Positions 1 to 13,296 of a DNA stretch of 64,000 nt are shown here, in pieces. Both the position numbers and the translations under genes were made by a program. Under the pieces are notes generated by a model. That model did no database searches, had not been told where the DNA came from, and saw only the letters and a list, made by a program, of their open reading frames with translations. Location: contig NC_092568.1 in NCBI RefSeq assembly GCF_037975245.1, positions 16,201,001 to 16,265,000 of the forward strand, in the 5' to 3' direction. This DNA is from Apostichopus japonicus (Eukaryota; Echinodermata; Holothuroidea; Aspidochirotida; Stichopodidae). Positions within the stretch are counted from its first letter, which is position 1. Each line of letters begins with the position of its first letter.

Positions 1-1700
1 AGGGGGGAACAGGAGTCTGATCAGTTTCCAGGGGTGTTCCAATTGCATATGGCAGCAATATTCCTACAAGAAAACCACTGCTGTGAACATAATTGGCAGT
101 GCATGGTTCAGATGCCACTCCCCCAGTATCCAGGCGAGGGGTACAAAGACCAAAACAGTGAAACATTATCTGGATCCTGGCTCAGAGAATTTAATGGTCC
201 AGTTTGAACATGGCATTGCTCCAACCCAAGAGATTTTTCCGTACAGTTCATTTCTCTCTTTCTGCACACAAACATGCAAAACATTAGCAAGTTTTGTAAC
301 ATTGCTAGTTATCAAGAGTTCTGCAGCCACTTCACAAACATCACAAACTGATGACTCTTTGAGGTGTCTTACATGACCAAAGTAAGTTAGGAGTAGGCGG
401 TTTGAGTAACTGAAGGAATATGACACTAAATTATTCAGAAAAAAAAACTTGAAAGGATTAATACTAGGTTCTCAACGGTCACTCCTACGTTAAGCAACAC
501 ACAGTGCCATCTTCTATGAGCATACATGGTTCTGTAATTATTACATCAACTTCTACCTCTTGTTGCCATAGGGAAGTATGACTCATCCTCCTCCTACAAC
601 AGTCCTCCTGATTGGATGCCGGGAGGGAGTCATTGCTTCGTCAACGCTTAATGATAGAGATCAACACATGCACATACTAAGTGCTCTGACGGAACTTCTT
701 TAATATGCAAAACTGTTCTTGTTACATCTGAGTGTGGCGTATCTAACAGCCATCGCTAAGAAGACTACTTACCTTATCACTCTCTAATAGAACTTTTAAA
801 AAAAACGAAATACTACAAACATACTTCCAGGAAATTCACTTAATTAATTTTTCATTTGTTTATATATTTCGACATTGGTGAAATGTCACCAATGTCCACA
901 AACAAAATTTTATCAGACGCTGAGGTGCCACGCAAAACGGTTGAAGGTATCACTTGCATAAATATCAAACAGATAAGTACAGTGATGAGCAACAAGTGCT
1001 GTGAGAATTGTGCAGTAATTTTACCAAGCACAAAATTTGCAAACCACTGTTTGATGAGCCTCTGATCTGTAACAACTGTACAGAAATGTAACTTAGACTC
1101 TTATCGGGTATATATACCAAATACCAAATTTCTTTGACTAAATCATGCGAGGCAGGTAAAGGACCCAGACCTCCCAAATAATATTTTGGCTTAAAGGTAC
1201 ATAGATACTTACCAAGAGGAAATGCTAACGAACATCTTTTCCATTGCAAGGAAATCAACACTAACAGGCCAAAGTCTGATAACACGTGTTTGCTGGATTT
1301 TACATTCTCAGTTTTTTTTTCCTTCTTGTTCATGGATTGATTTTAATATTGCTATATTAGTGAAATTAATATCTACATCAGCAAATTTCAGAAACTTATA
1401 TTAAATTTAGCAAAAAATACTTCTACCAGAGAAGTAAGTAAAGGAATGAGGGAAGACATGTAATTCAAGCATTTCTGGTTCAATTTGTAATTATTATGTG
1501 GGAATGACTCCTACCAAGTGAAATCAGACTCTGCATTAATAGCTCTATTAGTAAACATTGTTCATATCTATCACTTCTTTCACAAAGGTTAAAGAAGGTG
1601 GCTGGCTTGATGTCTCCTTCATATGAACTTTGTAAAGTATACAAAGAATGCTGTCAGAGAATAACAGTAATCACACTCAAAGAATTAAAAATGGGCTTAC
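1..1700 (-). other. KLC intron 2 (partial), no coding sequence seen
   Basis: This stretch lies downstream of the second KLC coding exon on the minus strand, so it is the start of a KLC intron that runs off the left edge. I looked for the next KLC block, the heptad region that continues the coiled coil in known KLC proteins, and did not find it. Short open frames are present at 83-426 on both strands, but they resemble no family I know. No repeat array was noticed. Confidence 0.6.
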
Positions 1701-1864
1701 CTTAGCTTCACCAAGACCAAGCTCTAAACTTTCCAATGATTTTTCAATCATTCTGGTTTTCTCTTCCACTAAATTGGAATCTCCTTTGTCTTTCTTGACC
1801 ATTTTGAGAGACTGGTATAAACTGTTTAATATATCGTTGTGTTCATTTTTTAGTTGTTCAAGGC
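1701..1864 (-). CDS. KLC: KLC coding exon 2
   Basis: The exon is 164 nt with acceptor TTGCAG/GC and donor AAG/GTAAGC. It enters in phase 1 (the Gly codon is split with exon 1) and leaves in phase 0. It encodes the first heptads of the KLC coiled coil, ending GLGEAK. Confidence 0.93.
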
Positions 1865-2943
1865 CTGCAATATGAAACAAAATCATATGAGCTCTCTGTG
1901 GAAATTTAATGCTTCACAGTTGGTAACCAAGATACCTAGGTAACCACTAGATCAGAAATTACTACTCGCATCGAAAGTACAACTTACTCCACAAAGCGAA
2001 AGGAGTCTTTGTGATGCTTTTTTCATATTTGGTTTAGAAACTTTACCAGATCAAACAAGTTTTACATTCAATAAGTTTCCAACTGGTCAAACTCTGTCAC
2101 CATCATAGATTTGGTTTATTGTCAGACAAAAGCTTTATGAACAAGTAACTGGTGAATGTGACAAGATTCTCAACATTTTGTTTTCGAAGAAACTTTTTCA
2201 TATCAGTTGCAATCGCAAGTAAAAGACACTTGGGAATTTTTTGACAATTTACATCGACATTCCAAAACGAAACTTTGACTAATCAAGATCATGTCGTTCA
2301 TCCTTATATGATTATAGCATTGAAGGGAATCATAAAATGGATCACAATCAACTCAAAAAACCTGCTTCACAAGAAATGCTACAAAATCTGAAAGATATAA
2401 ATACTAGTTGTTCAATTGAGACTATTTCCTTGGTAAGGCACTTTCATTTTAGAATGTACCAGATGCGATATGATAATACAAGTTCTTGCAGTGTTTTTAT
2501 GTCACCATTTCTGCCTATTGGCAAACAGCATATTAGTCTTGGGCAAGTAATTCAACACTAAGTCAGAGTCATGACTTCTGTTTGGGAGTGGAATCGCTAC
2601 TCCACATTTTTTAGGTTTCTTCTCTAGCAGTATTCATTGTATTATATTGAATAAGGATGGAGACCTGACTCCTAAGGCCACAGGTGTACCACATTTTAAA
2701 AACAAATTAAGGAATCTCTTGCATGATCCCTTAAAGTTGAATTAAATCTGAAATTCAAAATATTGATTATTTCAAACAATAAGACATTGTCAGGAAATGT
2801 TTCAACAACAAAATGAGAAGAGCAAATACTGTACCTTTGATAACCTCCTTGGTTCCTCCTACGATTTCATCCTGAGACATGGCTTGCGGAGCTGCACCCC
2901 CCGAAGAGTTTGAACTGGACATGGTACCGTTTGTGTGCCTCAT
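1701..2943 (-). CDS. KLC: Kinesin light chain, N-terminal coding part (two exons, partial gene)
   Basis: KLC is the cargo-binding and regulatory subunit of kinesin-1. Its N-terminal heptad coiled coil binds the heavy chain and its TPR repeats bind cargo. Only the N-terminus is in the window: join of 2835-2943 and 1701-1864 on the minus strand, 91 residues. The hallmark block is residues 37-91, with GLEQLKNEHNDIL, SNLVEEKTRMIEKSLE and LELGLGEAK, matching the conserved start of the KLC coiled coil. The preceding MSQDEIVGGTKEVIK matches the QDEI..KTKQVI segment of animal KLCs. Two in-frame stops (TAA, TGA) lie just upstream of the ATG within the same exon, so translation must start in this exon. 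Two further in-frame Met codons (residues 8 and 22) are alternatives, and Met8 has the better context (A at -3). The TPR region lies beyond the left edge. Which KLC paralogue this is cannot be told. Confidence 0.93.
1865..2834 (-). other. KLC intron 1
   Basis: This is a 970-bp intron between the two KLC coding exons. It starts GTACAG and ends GCAG on the minus strand. No repeat or second gene was seen in it. Confidence 0.85.
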
Positions 2944-2969
2944 GACTTGGTAAGCAAATCAGTTTTATT
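2835..2969 (-). CDS. KLC: KLC coding exon 1 with 26 nt of 5' UTR
   Basis: The exon runs from acceptor TTTGCAG at 2970-2971 to donor AAAG/GTACAG at 2835. Coding starts at the ATG at 2943-2941. Bases 2944-2969 are 5' UTR and contain in-frame TAA and TGA codons. The presence of an acceptor means at least one non-coding exon lies further upstream (higher coordinates). The N-terminus is Ser/Gly/Ala rich (SSSNSSGGAAPQ) and unlike the vertebrate KLC N-terminus, which is variable. Confidence 0.85.
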
Positions 2970-3119
2970 CTGCAAAGAAACAAGTATGACCACCACTGTT
3001 GTTAAAATTCCTCAATCATCAAGCAACCATGGACCTTATAAGCTAAGACTGGGATGTCACTTGTAAGGTTCATACAGACACCCCAAATCTTTCTGGTTTG
3101 GGTACTTACAGATGACGAT

Positions 3120-3716
3120 ACTTACTTGTCTCCGATACATACAGTATAGAGTTGTCTATAGGCTAGCTAGGGTAGATAGGAGTGTGTACACGGTATAGGA
3201 GACAGGAAGTAAATAGATGGGTCTCCGATACACACAGTATAGAGTTGTCTATAGGCTAGCTAAGGTAGATCGCAGAGTGTACGCAGTATGTAAAGGAGAT
3301 AGGAAGTAAATAGATGGGTCTCCAATACATATAGTATAGAGTTGTCTATAGGCTAGGATACAGTAGCTGAAGGCTCACTAGGGTAGATCGGAGTGCGTAC
3401 GCGGTATGTATAGGAGACAGGGGTAAATAGATGGGTCTCCAATACATACAGTATAGAGTTGTCTATAGGCTAGGATAGATCCCAGTGTGTATCCAGTATG
3501 TATAGGACACAGGAATTAAATAGATGGGTCTCCGATACACACAGTATAGAGTTGTCTATAGGATAGCTAGGGTAGACCGGAGTGTGTATGCGGTATGTTA
3601 AGGTGACTGGAAGTAAACAGATGGGTCTCCAATACATACAGTATAGAGTTGTCTATAGGATAGCTAGGGTAGATCGGAGTGTGTATGTAAAGGGGACAGG
3701 AAGTAAACAGATGGGA
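3120..3716. repeat. ~100-bp minisatellite, about six copies
   Basis: Successive units begin near 3128, 3221, 3320, 3437, 3526 and 3625. Each carries ATAGAGTTGTCTATAGG, GTAGATCGGAGTG and GATGGGTCTCC. Units vary from about 90 to 117 bp through small indels. GTTGTCTATAGGCTAG and similar cores are nearly invariant. The array sits about 150 bp upstream of the first KLC coding exon, within the presumed KLC 5' intron. Confidence 0.9.
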
Positions 3717-6060
3717 TACAGACAATTGCCTCTCCAAGGTCACATCATAAAAACCTAAGCTTTATTGCACAAATTTTTAGTGTGAAATGCAATGTATGTT
3801 AATCTTGGGTACTAATAACAACAAAAACAAAATATCTTTTTATACATGCAAATGTCTGCCATGTGCCCAGGGGGGAGGGGGGTATTCCAGTTTCATTGCA
3901 AGAGGTTAATGTCCCTTAATTAAAAAAAAGCTATTTTTTCTTTTGTGTATTCTTTGCATTTATAGTATAGAGCTCTAAACAGTGCTAAGAACACACTACT
4001 TGATCTTTGACTTGGCTGCTATTGATTTGTACCTTCATAAACGATACGCTATGCTAGAGCAGAAACACAACACACAAATTTGTGATCAGATAAAGAGATT
4101 AAAAAAGAAAAGATTGCAAATCTCATCTAATTACAATGGTGCAGTTGAAGTACCTTATCACAGCATCAATGTAGATTAAGATAGTATCTATACACAATGA
4201 CCTACAAGGAGCTACTGTACACAATTCCTTTCCCCAGGCAAACCACATCATCTCAAATGACTGTTTGTTGAATCCTAACAAATTTGTGAATAATTTTGAT
4301 ACTGTACTCTGAAAAGATATTTGCAAACTGACAATGAAAATGAAACAAATGAAATTTTAACAGAAAGAGGGGGAAAAAAAAAGCATGTGATTTTGAAATT
4401 TTAACTGTGCACTGGCGACAGTGACTGTCCATGAGGAACTGGTTATTTCAACTCATTTGTCTTTGTCCAGTAGGTACTTGTGCACTTACGTTGTATGAAT
4501 GTGTAATATTTCGCTTTTACGGTACTTTTTCGCAGTCATTGGACACAGGACTCCACCAATCAAAACTAGTGTAAGCAGCACACAATCGCTGAAAAGTTTG
4601 GCAATGCTATACCCTGCATATTCTGGCAACATACAATGACTTTTAGGTAAGAAGTAATACTTAAGGCACAGTAAAGAGAGAGACTACTTTGTGAAATCAC
4701 TGGCTAACTTCACAATAAATTATGTCAGATCTCCCACAGAATTGTCAGGACGGAGCCATTCTTTCCCAGAATCAATCATGAAGGTATCAAGGCTGGAGGT
4801 GATGACTAACTTCAATGTTAGCAGTATAGACAAACCCTTGATGACATGAACCTGTTAACTATAAACTATGATACAGATCTTGAACAGTGAAGTTTTTAAT
4901 AACTGTGTTAACTAATATTTCATAAAAAAAACATAATCGTCATTACAGGTATCAGATTCTAAGAGGTATATTTCCCTTCCACCCTACTTTAAGTCTTAAA
5001 ACACTGACTGTTTCTGACAGCTCCCAAAATCCTCCTCTCCTTTAACCAAAGATTGGCAAATGTTTGATGAGTATTATGGAAGAAAGATGTGAATGATGTA
5101 CTGTGAAAAGTACCCTTCAATTTATCAAAGGAAACCAAGACACATAATATATAGCATCTACATACATACCATACCATGGCAAAGTTTACCATGTAGTCAA
5201 AGATCACATCATACAGTAACAAGCACATTTCTGATTCTGCTTATTTGCTTTCATGACACCCCAGTTTCCACCCAAACAGTACTTGCCAAATTTCATTAAT
5301 TTAATGCCTCCAGGACATAAAAAAAAGGTACTGAAGATTTTTACAATTTACACAAGCACACACGCAGGTATACAATAACTTATGTCAGTGAATTCTGATA
5401 AAAGGGTTTCTTTTAAGGAGGAAGCATTATAAAAAGCATAAATGGACTAAGTTCAAAGATGGAAATCTTGTTTGGATGAGAGCTACCATTATCATACTTA
5501 ATAACACTAATGTAAAACCCATGAATCATCTAACAGACTCTGTGAGAGCATGCTGAGAGATACTTCTGAATGACAACAATGATTCATTGCTTATTAAGAA
5601 TGAAAAAACATCTTGGTGATTTCAAACCTAACAACACCAGTGATCAATATCAAATGGAAAAAAAGGCAAGTCATAATAAACAGAGACACAGGCAAAAGAG
5701 AGTTTTTCTTGAGATTTCACAATATCAGAGAAATCTGGAAACAAATTCGCTGCTGCAAGGCCAAAGTAATGTTTTGTGTCTAAACTGTGAGGCTGCTTAG
5801 GTAGTTCCGAGCTCAGATGTCTGACAATGACGTCAGTTGTGTATATATATAGACACTCAGCAGAATACCAAGAAATATAGAGCTCTAACAAGACCGTAAA
5901 GTATGAGGAGGAAGAGAAGAAGGAAGTAACTCATCTATGTACGTCTGTACTCGGAAGAAACTTTGAAAGCAGTATAACAGTTTTGGGTACAAGCAGTCTG
6001 GTTTTAAAGGGATATTTCAATAGGTTTAATAAATATATATATAATATAAATATAACTATA
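3717..6060. other. Non-coding stretch, nothing recognised
   Basis: AT-rich DNA between the minisatellite and the (TA)n tract. Only short chance open frames are visible. A CRE-like TGACGTCA occurs near 5829. No gene or mobile element was recognised. Confidence 0.5.
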
Positions 6061-6061
6061 T

Positions 6062-6064
<3 letters not shown>

Positions 6065-6121
<57 letters not shown>
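6065..6121. repeat. (TA)n microsatellite
   Basis: About 28 uninterrupted TA dinucleotides. Open frames reading Ile-Tyr on both strands across it are artefacts of the repeat. Confidence 0.97.
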
Positions 6122-6125
<4 letters not shown>

Positions 6126-8807
6126 TATAGTTATACATTTGTTTATTAACTTTGTTTTGTGGCCATACACTGGAAGTTAGGCCTATGACAAGTCTTACAT
6201 GTTTCTGAAATTCTTAATAATTTGTAACTAAGAAACTCAGACACTCATGAATCCTGGGCAATAATTTGAAGAAATATTATTAACATGTTTACTGACTATT
6301 ATGTTCTCGTCAACTTTCCCCTTAAAATACAAAACTATTGAAACGTTGCCCAGGTAACTCTGCTGGTTTTCTTTCTTTTTTAAACATTTTACATTTATAG
6401 AACCAAGTGCATCTAACTTCCAACAGCATTCCCATACCAGTACATCATATGATCATCAAGTGTGCCAATGAAGCTCACAGTACATGCAGTATTCTGCTGT
6501 AAACTCAATCACAATTTAGTTCCGAGACCTACGCAACTTCTTCTTGTATACTTGAATCGAGAGTTCCATTGCACAAACTTACTTTATGAATCTATAACAC
6601 AAATACAATGTTCTGGAATTTTTGCCATAATCTAAGCCTTTTATTACTCACTAATTAATTATGTAATCCAAAATAAGTCAGTACTTGTACGTCTTCAATA
6701 CTTTCATCCATTGCAATGATATCTGATCAATACTCTACTAGGTTGATGAACATCAAAGTGCTACAAAACTAAGTAACCTATTTTTAATATTGGCTGCTTT
6801 AACACACCGTGGTCTTTTTTACTTCCATGGTAACTTTCTCATTTACGCCGAACCAGAACTAGCTTGCGAACATTGTCTTTGCACATGTATATCTTAATAT
6901 GTGAATTTACAGACAATCAGTGAAATTACAGACTTACACTCCCTACAGAGACTGTTTTGCAGGTTACTTTCTTCTATTCATTAGTATTTGCTTCATTGCA
7001 GCAGTGTTATACTGAGCCACTAAGACCATGCATTACACTTGTGTTACTTAATAAACAGTACAGACCACACTGTGAGTAGTAGCATTTTAAAGCACAATGA
7101 AATCAGGCTTCAACAAACATTTGTTAGAATTAGATAGAAAACACAGCAGATGTTCATTAGGTGAATTTGATTGCTCCACAGTTAATTACCATAATTACTG
7201 TGTCAGATTGCCTATAAACTGTGCTACTTAATACTTGTGTACACCATTGTAAGCCTCAGGGTCAATCAATGGTAGTGAATGAAAGCAAGTGTTTTGTAGT
7301 ACTATTGACTGTAATCCCCATACATGAACATGTACACACAGTAGTACTATACAGTATGTATGTAAAACTATACATAGAGTTACATGACAGGAAAAGTCCT
7401 CACTTTAGGTTTCTCTTCTCATGTTTGGATGCTTCATTACATATCCTGTTTTGGAGATAACATTGCACGATATGACATAATGTAACAACCCTTTCTGTTT
7501 CTACTGGGACTGCATCCATATACTCAAAGAGATTATCCTGTTTACCTTTAGTACCATGATCATGTACAGAGTATGAAATGGGTAAAACCATGAAGCCTCC
7601 ACTGCAATGAGCTACTTAAAACATACAGATTCTGTCAAAATATCACAGTCCGAGGAGAAATAATCCCAACTATGGGGACAACTCAGGAAACATCAGAGGA
7701 ACAGCAGAAACACAAGAAAGGTGAAAATGTAGCAAAAATGCAGGTTGAATGACGATAAACATTTGGCAGGTCTAAGGATCACGAATTGTCCAGAAAAAAA
7801 TATGCGTATACACTTTGGGTAGTACCGTACAGTAGAATGGCAAGTTCCGGCCAGTTGTATGCAACGGACCAGAGTTCAGATGAGTTATTTCTGAACCGTT
7901 TTATCAAAACACTCTCAGGGCATAATTTATCCGGTGTCACACTGCTATGCAAAATGGTCTAATTGCTATTCAAGTGCAAAGATGTATAGCGTTGTTTTTT
8001 TTATACAGGAACCGTAGTATTTAAATTCAGAGCCTTCAAAACTGCTAAACAAAATTAGAACACTGAATTATTCATTGGCTCTAGAGTAGACCGAAGGGCG
8101 TGGGGGGGTAGAAGGGGGAGCAAAGTTAATAACCATGGCCTATGCTCTGTCAAAGCGTAAAGGACAGATGACATGAACAGATTTAAAGTGACATAACATC
8201 ACCATATGTATACTAGAACATTTAACATTTTTATTAATTTTTAATAAAGTAATACTGCCTACATTAACAATGAAAATATGAACAGAACAACAAAGGAAAA
8301 TGAAAGACCCCAAACAATTCCCCCTCCAGGTGCACTTATGACATCATACAAAGGACAAAATGTCAGAGCCTTCTGACATGACTTGAGAAGAAATGTGATT
8401 TATCTCACAAACAAAACTACTTTGCACCTTTTTTGGGTAGTCGCTAGTTCATCACAGAAACAATATCTTCACAGAGGACAAAGATCGTTCAACATATTTA
8501 CCTTTCACGCCTTTCAAGTGTTCCAGAAAGGACCAGATTTCATAATTTACGACTCGCTGTGATTATTCTGGTGTTTGTTACTATCCAGCATGTCACAAGA
8601 CCACCCTCTGTGTTACCCATAACACTGGACACTACAATCAGTAATATCAGACCGTCCTACACATTCATACAACCATAGCATAACAGTGTACTGGAACACA
8701 AACTACAATCAACAATTCATATCCAAAATGCACTCCTATTAAAATAAAGTCACCAGAACTAGTAGTCAAACCAACTGACACAGTAACATAAGCTTAGTTG
8801 AACTTAC
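6122..8807. other. Non-coding stretch, nothing recognised
   Basis: AT-rich sequence with no open frame resembling a known family, no tandem array and no clear transposon ends. It is probably part of the KLC 5' intron, if the exon proposed at 8808-8842 is real. Confidence 0.4.
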
Positions 8808-8842
8808 CTTTATGACGAAAATGTGTGGAAGACGGTCTGTTG
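8808..8842 (-). other. Possible non-coding 5' exon of KLC
   Basis: On the minus strand a 35-nt segment is bounded by acceptor ATTTTGCAG and a strong donor AAG/GTAAGTT. It has no ATG and lies upstream of the spliced first coding exon of KLC, which needs at least one upstream exon. The pairing is inference from splice signals alone. RNA evidence would decide. Confidence 0.25.
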
Positions 8843-11800
8843 CTGCAAAATGAAGCGACTAATTTCAACTACAGGACATTCTTCTCAGTAAACTTCTATA
8901 TATCCATGACAAGATGACAAAACCTATGTATTTCTCTTGAAAAAAGAATTTCTCCTCAGTTCCTAACAATTTTGTTGAAAGACGACATATATACACTAAA
9001 TGGAGAAATGGATGAAAAGCTCTACGTTTGTTGTCTACGTTATATACAAGATGTCTACGTGCTAACCCACAAGAGATGACAGCACAGAGCAACATCTCAT
9101 TAAAGGAAAGCTACATTGACTCTCTGTGTGTATGTGAGTCTGTTCTCTGCACACTTAATGAAATGAAGGGAGAGTTTTATTGGTCGACTACGCCATTGCT
9201 CTTAGCCACACCTTGAATAATGCTAGGAGAAAGGCAACGAGAGGCCCTACACTGGGGGCTCCCTTTAGTTTCTAAACATTCCGCGACAGAATTATCATAA
9301 ATGGGACGAACAAGACTCAGATGAGTTTGGCACAGTGAACGTCGTCTTTGAGACAGCAGCTAGGTCATGACGCAAGACGAGACATCCTAAAAAAATTCTG
9401 ACATAATGTGGAAAATTTAGCAGATGAGGATGGAAGAATCTCACGCGGCAGAGGTATTATTCATCAAGAAGAGAGGGAGGACACGAGAAGAAGGGCAATA
9501 AGGGATGTGAAGCGAATGTCGTCACAAAAATGGACAAATGACAGTGAATGCTTGAATTCCCTAATCCAATAAGACCAATTTTTTAAAGAGGCTAGAGGAT
9601 GGAAAATAGTCTGTGGGTGAAACAAAACAGACACCAGACAGAGTGATGTGTATTTGACAACTGAATCAAAACATGTTATGAGGATTCCAAAACCGTATTC
9701 ATATATTGCATTAACTCAAGTATGTACACAATCAGGGCTATGGGAAGGGTGCTATCAAATCTTCCGACTGAATGCATTGAGTTGATATAATCAGATTATA
9801 ATTTCACTTCCTGTCAAAAGGGTCAGTCCAGCGTAGGACTGTTTGTTTACCTTCACAGACCTGTACAAAGTGTACAAGTCTGTGTGTTATTCGCCTAAAA
9901 CTTTTCTCATTTCTCATCACGCCTACTGAATATTGATAATGAGAACTTCTCCCAGGTCCTATAGATTTTCACCAAAAACAAAACTCTTCGTTTAGCGATA
10001 TTCATGATTGTATTTGAGGCTAAATATTTTTGGTTGCCTCAGGAAGTTTTGATGTATATCAAACACTACCAGCCAATTGAACAAGGTCCAATTTTTAAAC
10101 ACTGATTTCTGCTTCAGAATTTGAATGACCTAAGGTATTATGGCTACAATATTAAATATCTGAAAAATACGAAAAATCAACACAAAGTGCTGTTTTAAAG
10201 GCACGGTATTTACAAAGGGTGATCACTGTTTGTGTTCAGGGATGTCACATCAGGCATGATGTGTGAGTACCCGCAGATAAATCTGATTATGCTTCATTAT
10301 GACCAAAATCAGATGGAAAAACTGACAGTAATGTTAGAACGTCCAAACATTATGGTTTCATGATCTTTTCTTACATTCAAAATGCAACATCGAAAGTTAC
10401 ATTTATTACTCAGGTAAATTATGATTGTTGTTTCATACTGCAAGTTAAATGCCAAGAAGAAACCTGTCGTCAACTTTGATTTGGAGTGAGAATGTGTCCG
10501 GGATTTGTCAGTGTAATGGACTAAGTGACTATTCAAGGCAGCTGTCTATGCTCAAATCCATGTGTTGTGACATCATTACAGTGGCTACTACTGCTGACTA
10601 ATAGTGAGGCATGCTATTGATCTTCCAAGGTGTGAAAATTTGTGTTACATGGGAACATATTACATATCAGAATAATGATAAGGTCATAAAGTATGAACTG
10701 CAGGCTACACTACTGCACAGAAACACATAAACGTGACTGGTTCGAGCTTGCTAAGTTCAGTTTGGACTCTATTGTGTGAGAGATATATATCTAGTTTTGC
10801 TACAGAATTTACAAAATTGTTTACCCTCTATGGATATATACTTAAGTGATTCTAAATGTAGAGTAACAACAAAGAGACATCAAATTTTAATATATCTTTA
10901 CATTGATATTTTGCATACATTTTCTTTCATAGTTAGGTGGCATTTATTAGAAGCTAATATATTGCCAAGTTCAGTACCTCTTTCTTTGACTTTCTAACCT
11001 TCTCATGTAAATACACTTCCAGAAACTAGTACTGTTAGGCTGCAAATAACATTGGTACTCGACACTGTATCATCAGTCCTGGCAAAGTCATGCTCGACAA
11101 AGTTAGGCGATATTAATTAGCATGCCATGTACAAGAGCATCCCTGAGGTGTAACTCGTTCCAGAACACACACATTGTACAGTACGTTCCACATCAAAATC
11201 ATTTTCCACATGAAACAACAAACAAAAGATTTTGAACTTGAAAATTTGAGGGAACTCTGTACAAATAATGACAGTTCCTACCCTGGAATCTTTTCTTCAT
11301 TCCTCCATAGTTTTCTTCTTTGGTTTTCCATTATATATAAAAGCAAATCTCACCAAATATACTGTACAGTTGTATGCAACAAAAGACTAGGGTGAGGCCA
11401 TTGACACTTACATACATACTTTACATATACACTGCACAAGTACATTCTGATAACAATGTACAGTATGTAAACACATATATTCAGACCTCAGACATAACAT
11501 TAATGGTCCCTCCATACACTGGAAGTTAGGAATTGTAATCTGGAAAACACTTGGGTTATTCCAACATACACAGTGCCACTCAGACTCTGGTGTAAACAGA
11601 ATACAGGAACATTTTTAAGGATTGTTTTATGGTTGTACCTTGGACAACCAGGACTTACTTTTTGGCAAAGTGAAAGGCAAATTTGGTTGTCTGAAAAAAT
11701 GTAGCAAACAACAAAGAATGGCCAAGATGTACAGTGCAGGAAAGATGTGTAGGTTTTGTGAATAGAACAGCAGCTTTGGTCAAGTAAAAGTCCACTTCAA

Positions 11801-13240
11801 GTGGAACATGGTCGGCTGGTCCTACCACTACTTCTATTTTACTTCAGTAAAGTATCTTCAATGTAATGGAGATGATACCGATTTATCCCTTTTTAAGGTT
11901 AATATTTACAATGCCATCTGAGCTTGATGCTAACATTAGTCGTTCGCCAGACAAGCCTCAACCCTAATGTCCCTCGTCGAAACAGACATTTCTTCTTGGA
12001 CGACCATTAAACATTTGCCCTGAAATATGTCGAAAACTTCCATTCATAACACACATTGCGAACAGCATGATCTAATTGACTCAAACAAAAAGCATCAAAG
12101 AATTGCAAAAAGTGTACAGACAGCTAATTTATTTCAAAACAAATTTGCATTTGTAACAAATTTGTTTGCTTATTTAGTAACAAATCTTTCAAAATTTTGT
12201 AGTTGTAGTGGTCACGTTATATAGCACTTTAGCTAAAGAATAGGATTTTTACGTAAATGGGAAAGTTTATTCCGATTTGTTGCAGGGCTATCCTTGGCAC
12301 CAAACATGGGAAAATTTCTGGTTTACATCTAAACAGCTTCTTTTCTTTTCTATTTTTTTTTTTTTTGAGAAGGAACAATGTTCTGTCTTGTGGTACTTTA
12401 ATGTACACTAGGCAACCCTTGTCCAAGCTAATAAAGTTCAGTTGACCTCACTCTCTACATTGAGAAACTGAGGTCACAAAGTTGTCAGTTATGTGTCTGA
12501 CATGCAATAGAATTGCCTTTTTTGCAGAAAACCACTTTGGCAAATATTTCAGTTAGTTTGTTAGTGGACCGAGGAACTATTAACTTCTCATCCACTACCT
12601 GAATATGTTGCCTATCTGACAACATCGATGACTAAACTGTTCCACCTCTGTAAAGCTGTAAACTAATTTCTTTTAGCTGGGAAAATTGAAGGAAGCAGTT
12701 TCCAATGTGTTGTCCATGTATGCACACAACAAATTGAAAGTCATTATAAATGGATACAACAGGGCCTTTTTGAAATGAAATAAATTTTATTGAACATCAA
12801 TACATCATTTTGCATCATCTCTCCGAAGAAGTTTCCAATCGTTAGGGTTAACTTCAAATATGAAGGTTTTTCAGACTTCACTGCACAACGTATGCTAAGT
12901 GTGTAAAAACACAGCTGTTCAGTTCTGAGCTTCAACGTATCTAAATATGACTTGTATTGCATCTAGCTGAGGTGGGCACTGGGCTCATTAATTGCACCTG
13001 TAGGGTAAAAACCAGCTTGAGGACCTTTGTAAGTTCCAGTTGCTATTAATTACTTTAAATTCTTGAACAAAATACAATAAAATCACACAGCCCAAGTAGA
13101 AATTTCGGAAAAGGGTAACAGCAGTCTTGGACAGGTACTGAGATAAGGAACAAAAACTAGACTAAATAGGCCTTTGAAGGTACATTTCGTCTTCGGTGGT
13201 AAATGTTGGCTGCACAGAATTTACTCAGTGATATTATGGC
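8843..13240. other. Non-coding stretch, nothing recognised
   Basis: AT-rich DNA with only short chance open frames on both strands. No tandem array, transposon end or conserved protein segment was noticed. Confidence 0.45.
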
Positions 13241-13242
13241 AA

Positions 13243-13296
13243 GGTATTGGTGGTTGATACAAAGGTGGTTGATTACAAAGGTGGTTGATTACCATG
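13243..13296 (+). repeat. Short tandem repeat, three copies of ~17 bp
   Basis: The unit AAGGTGGTTGATTAC or AAGGTGGTTGATACA occurs three times in a row. It falls inside a chance open frame (13203-13529) that I do not consider a gene. Confidence 0.7.

Noticed and set aside
83-426. Overlapping frames of 97 and 86 codons near the left edge
   Set aside because: Checked for the next KLC exon: neither strand encodes the KLC heptad continuation or a TPR. No other family recognised.
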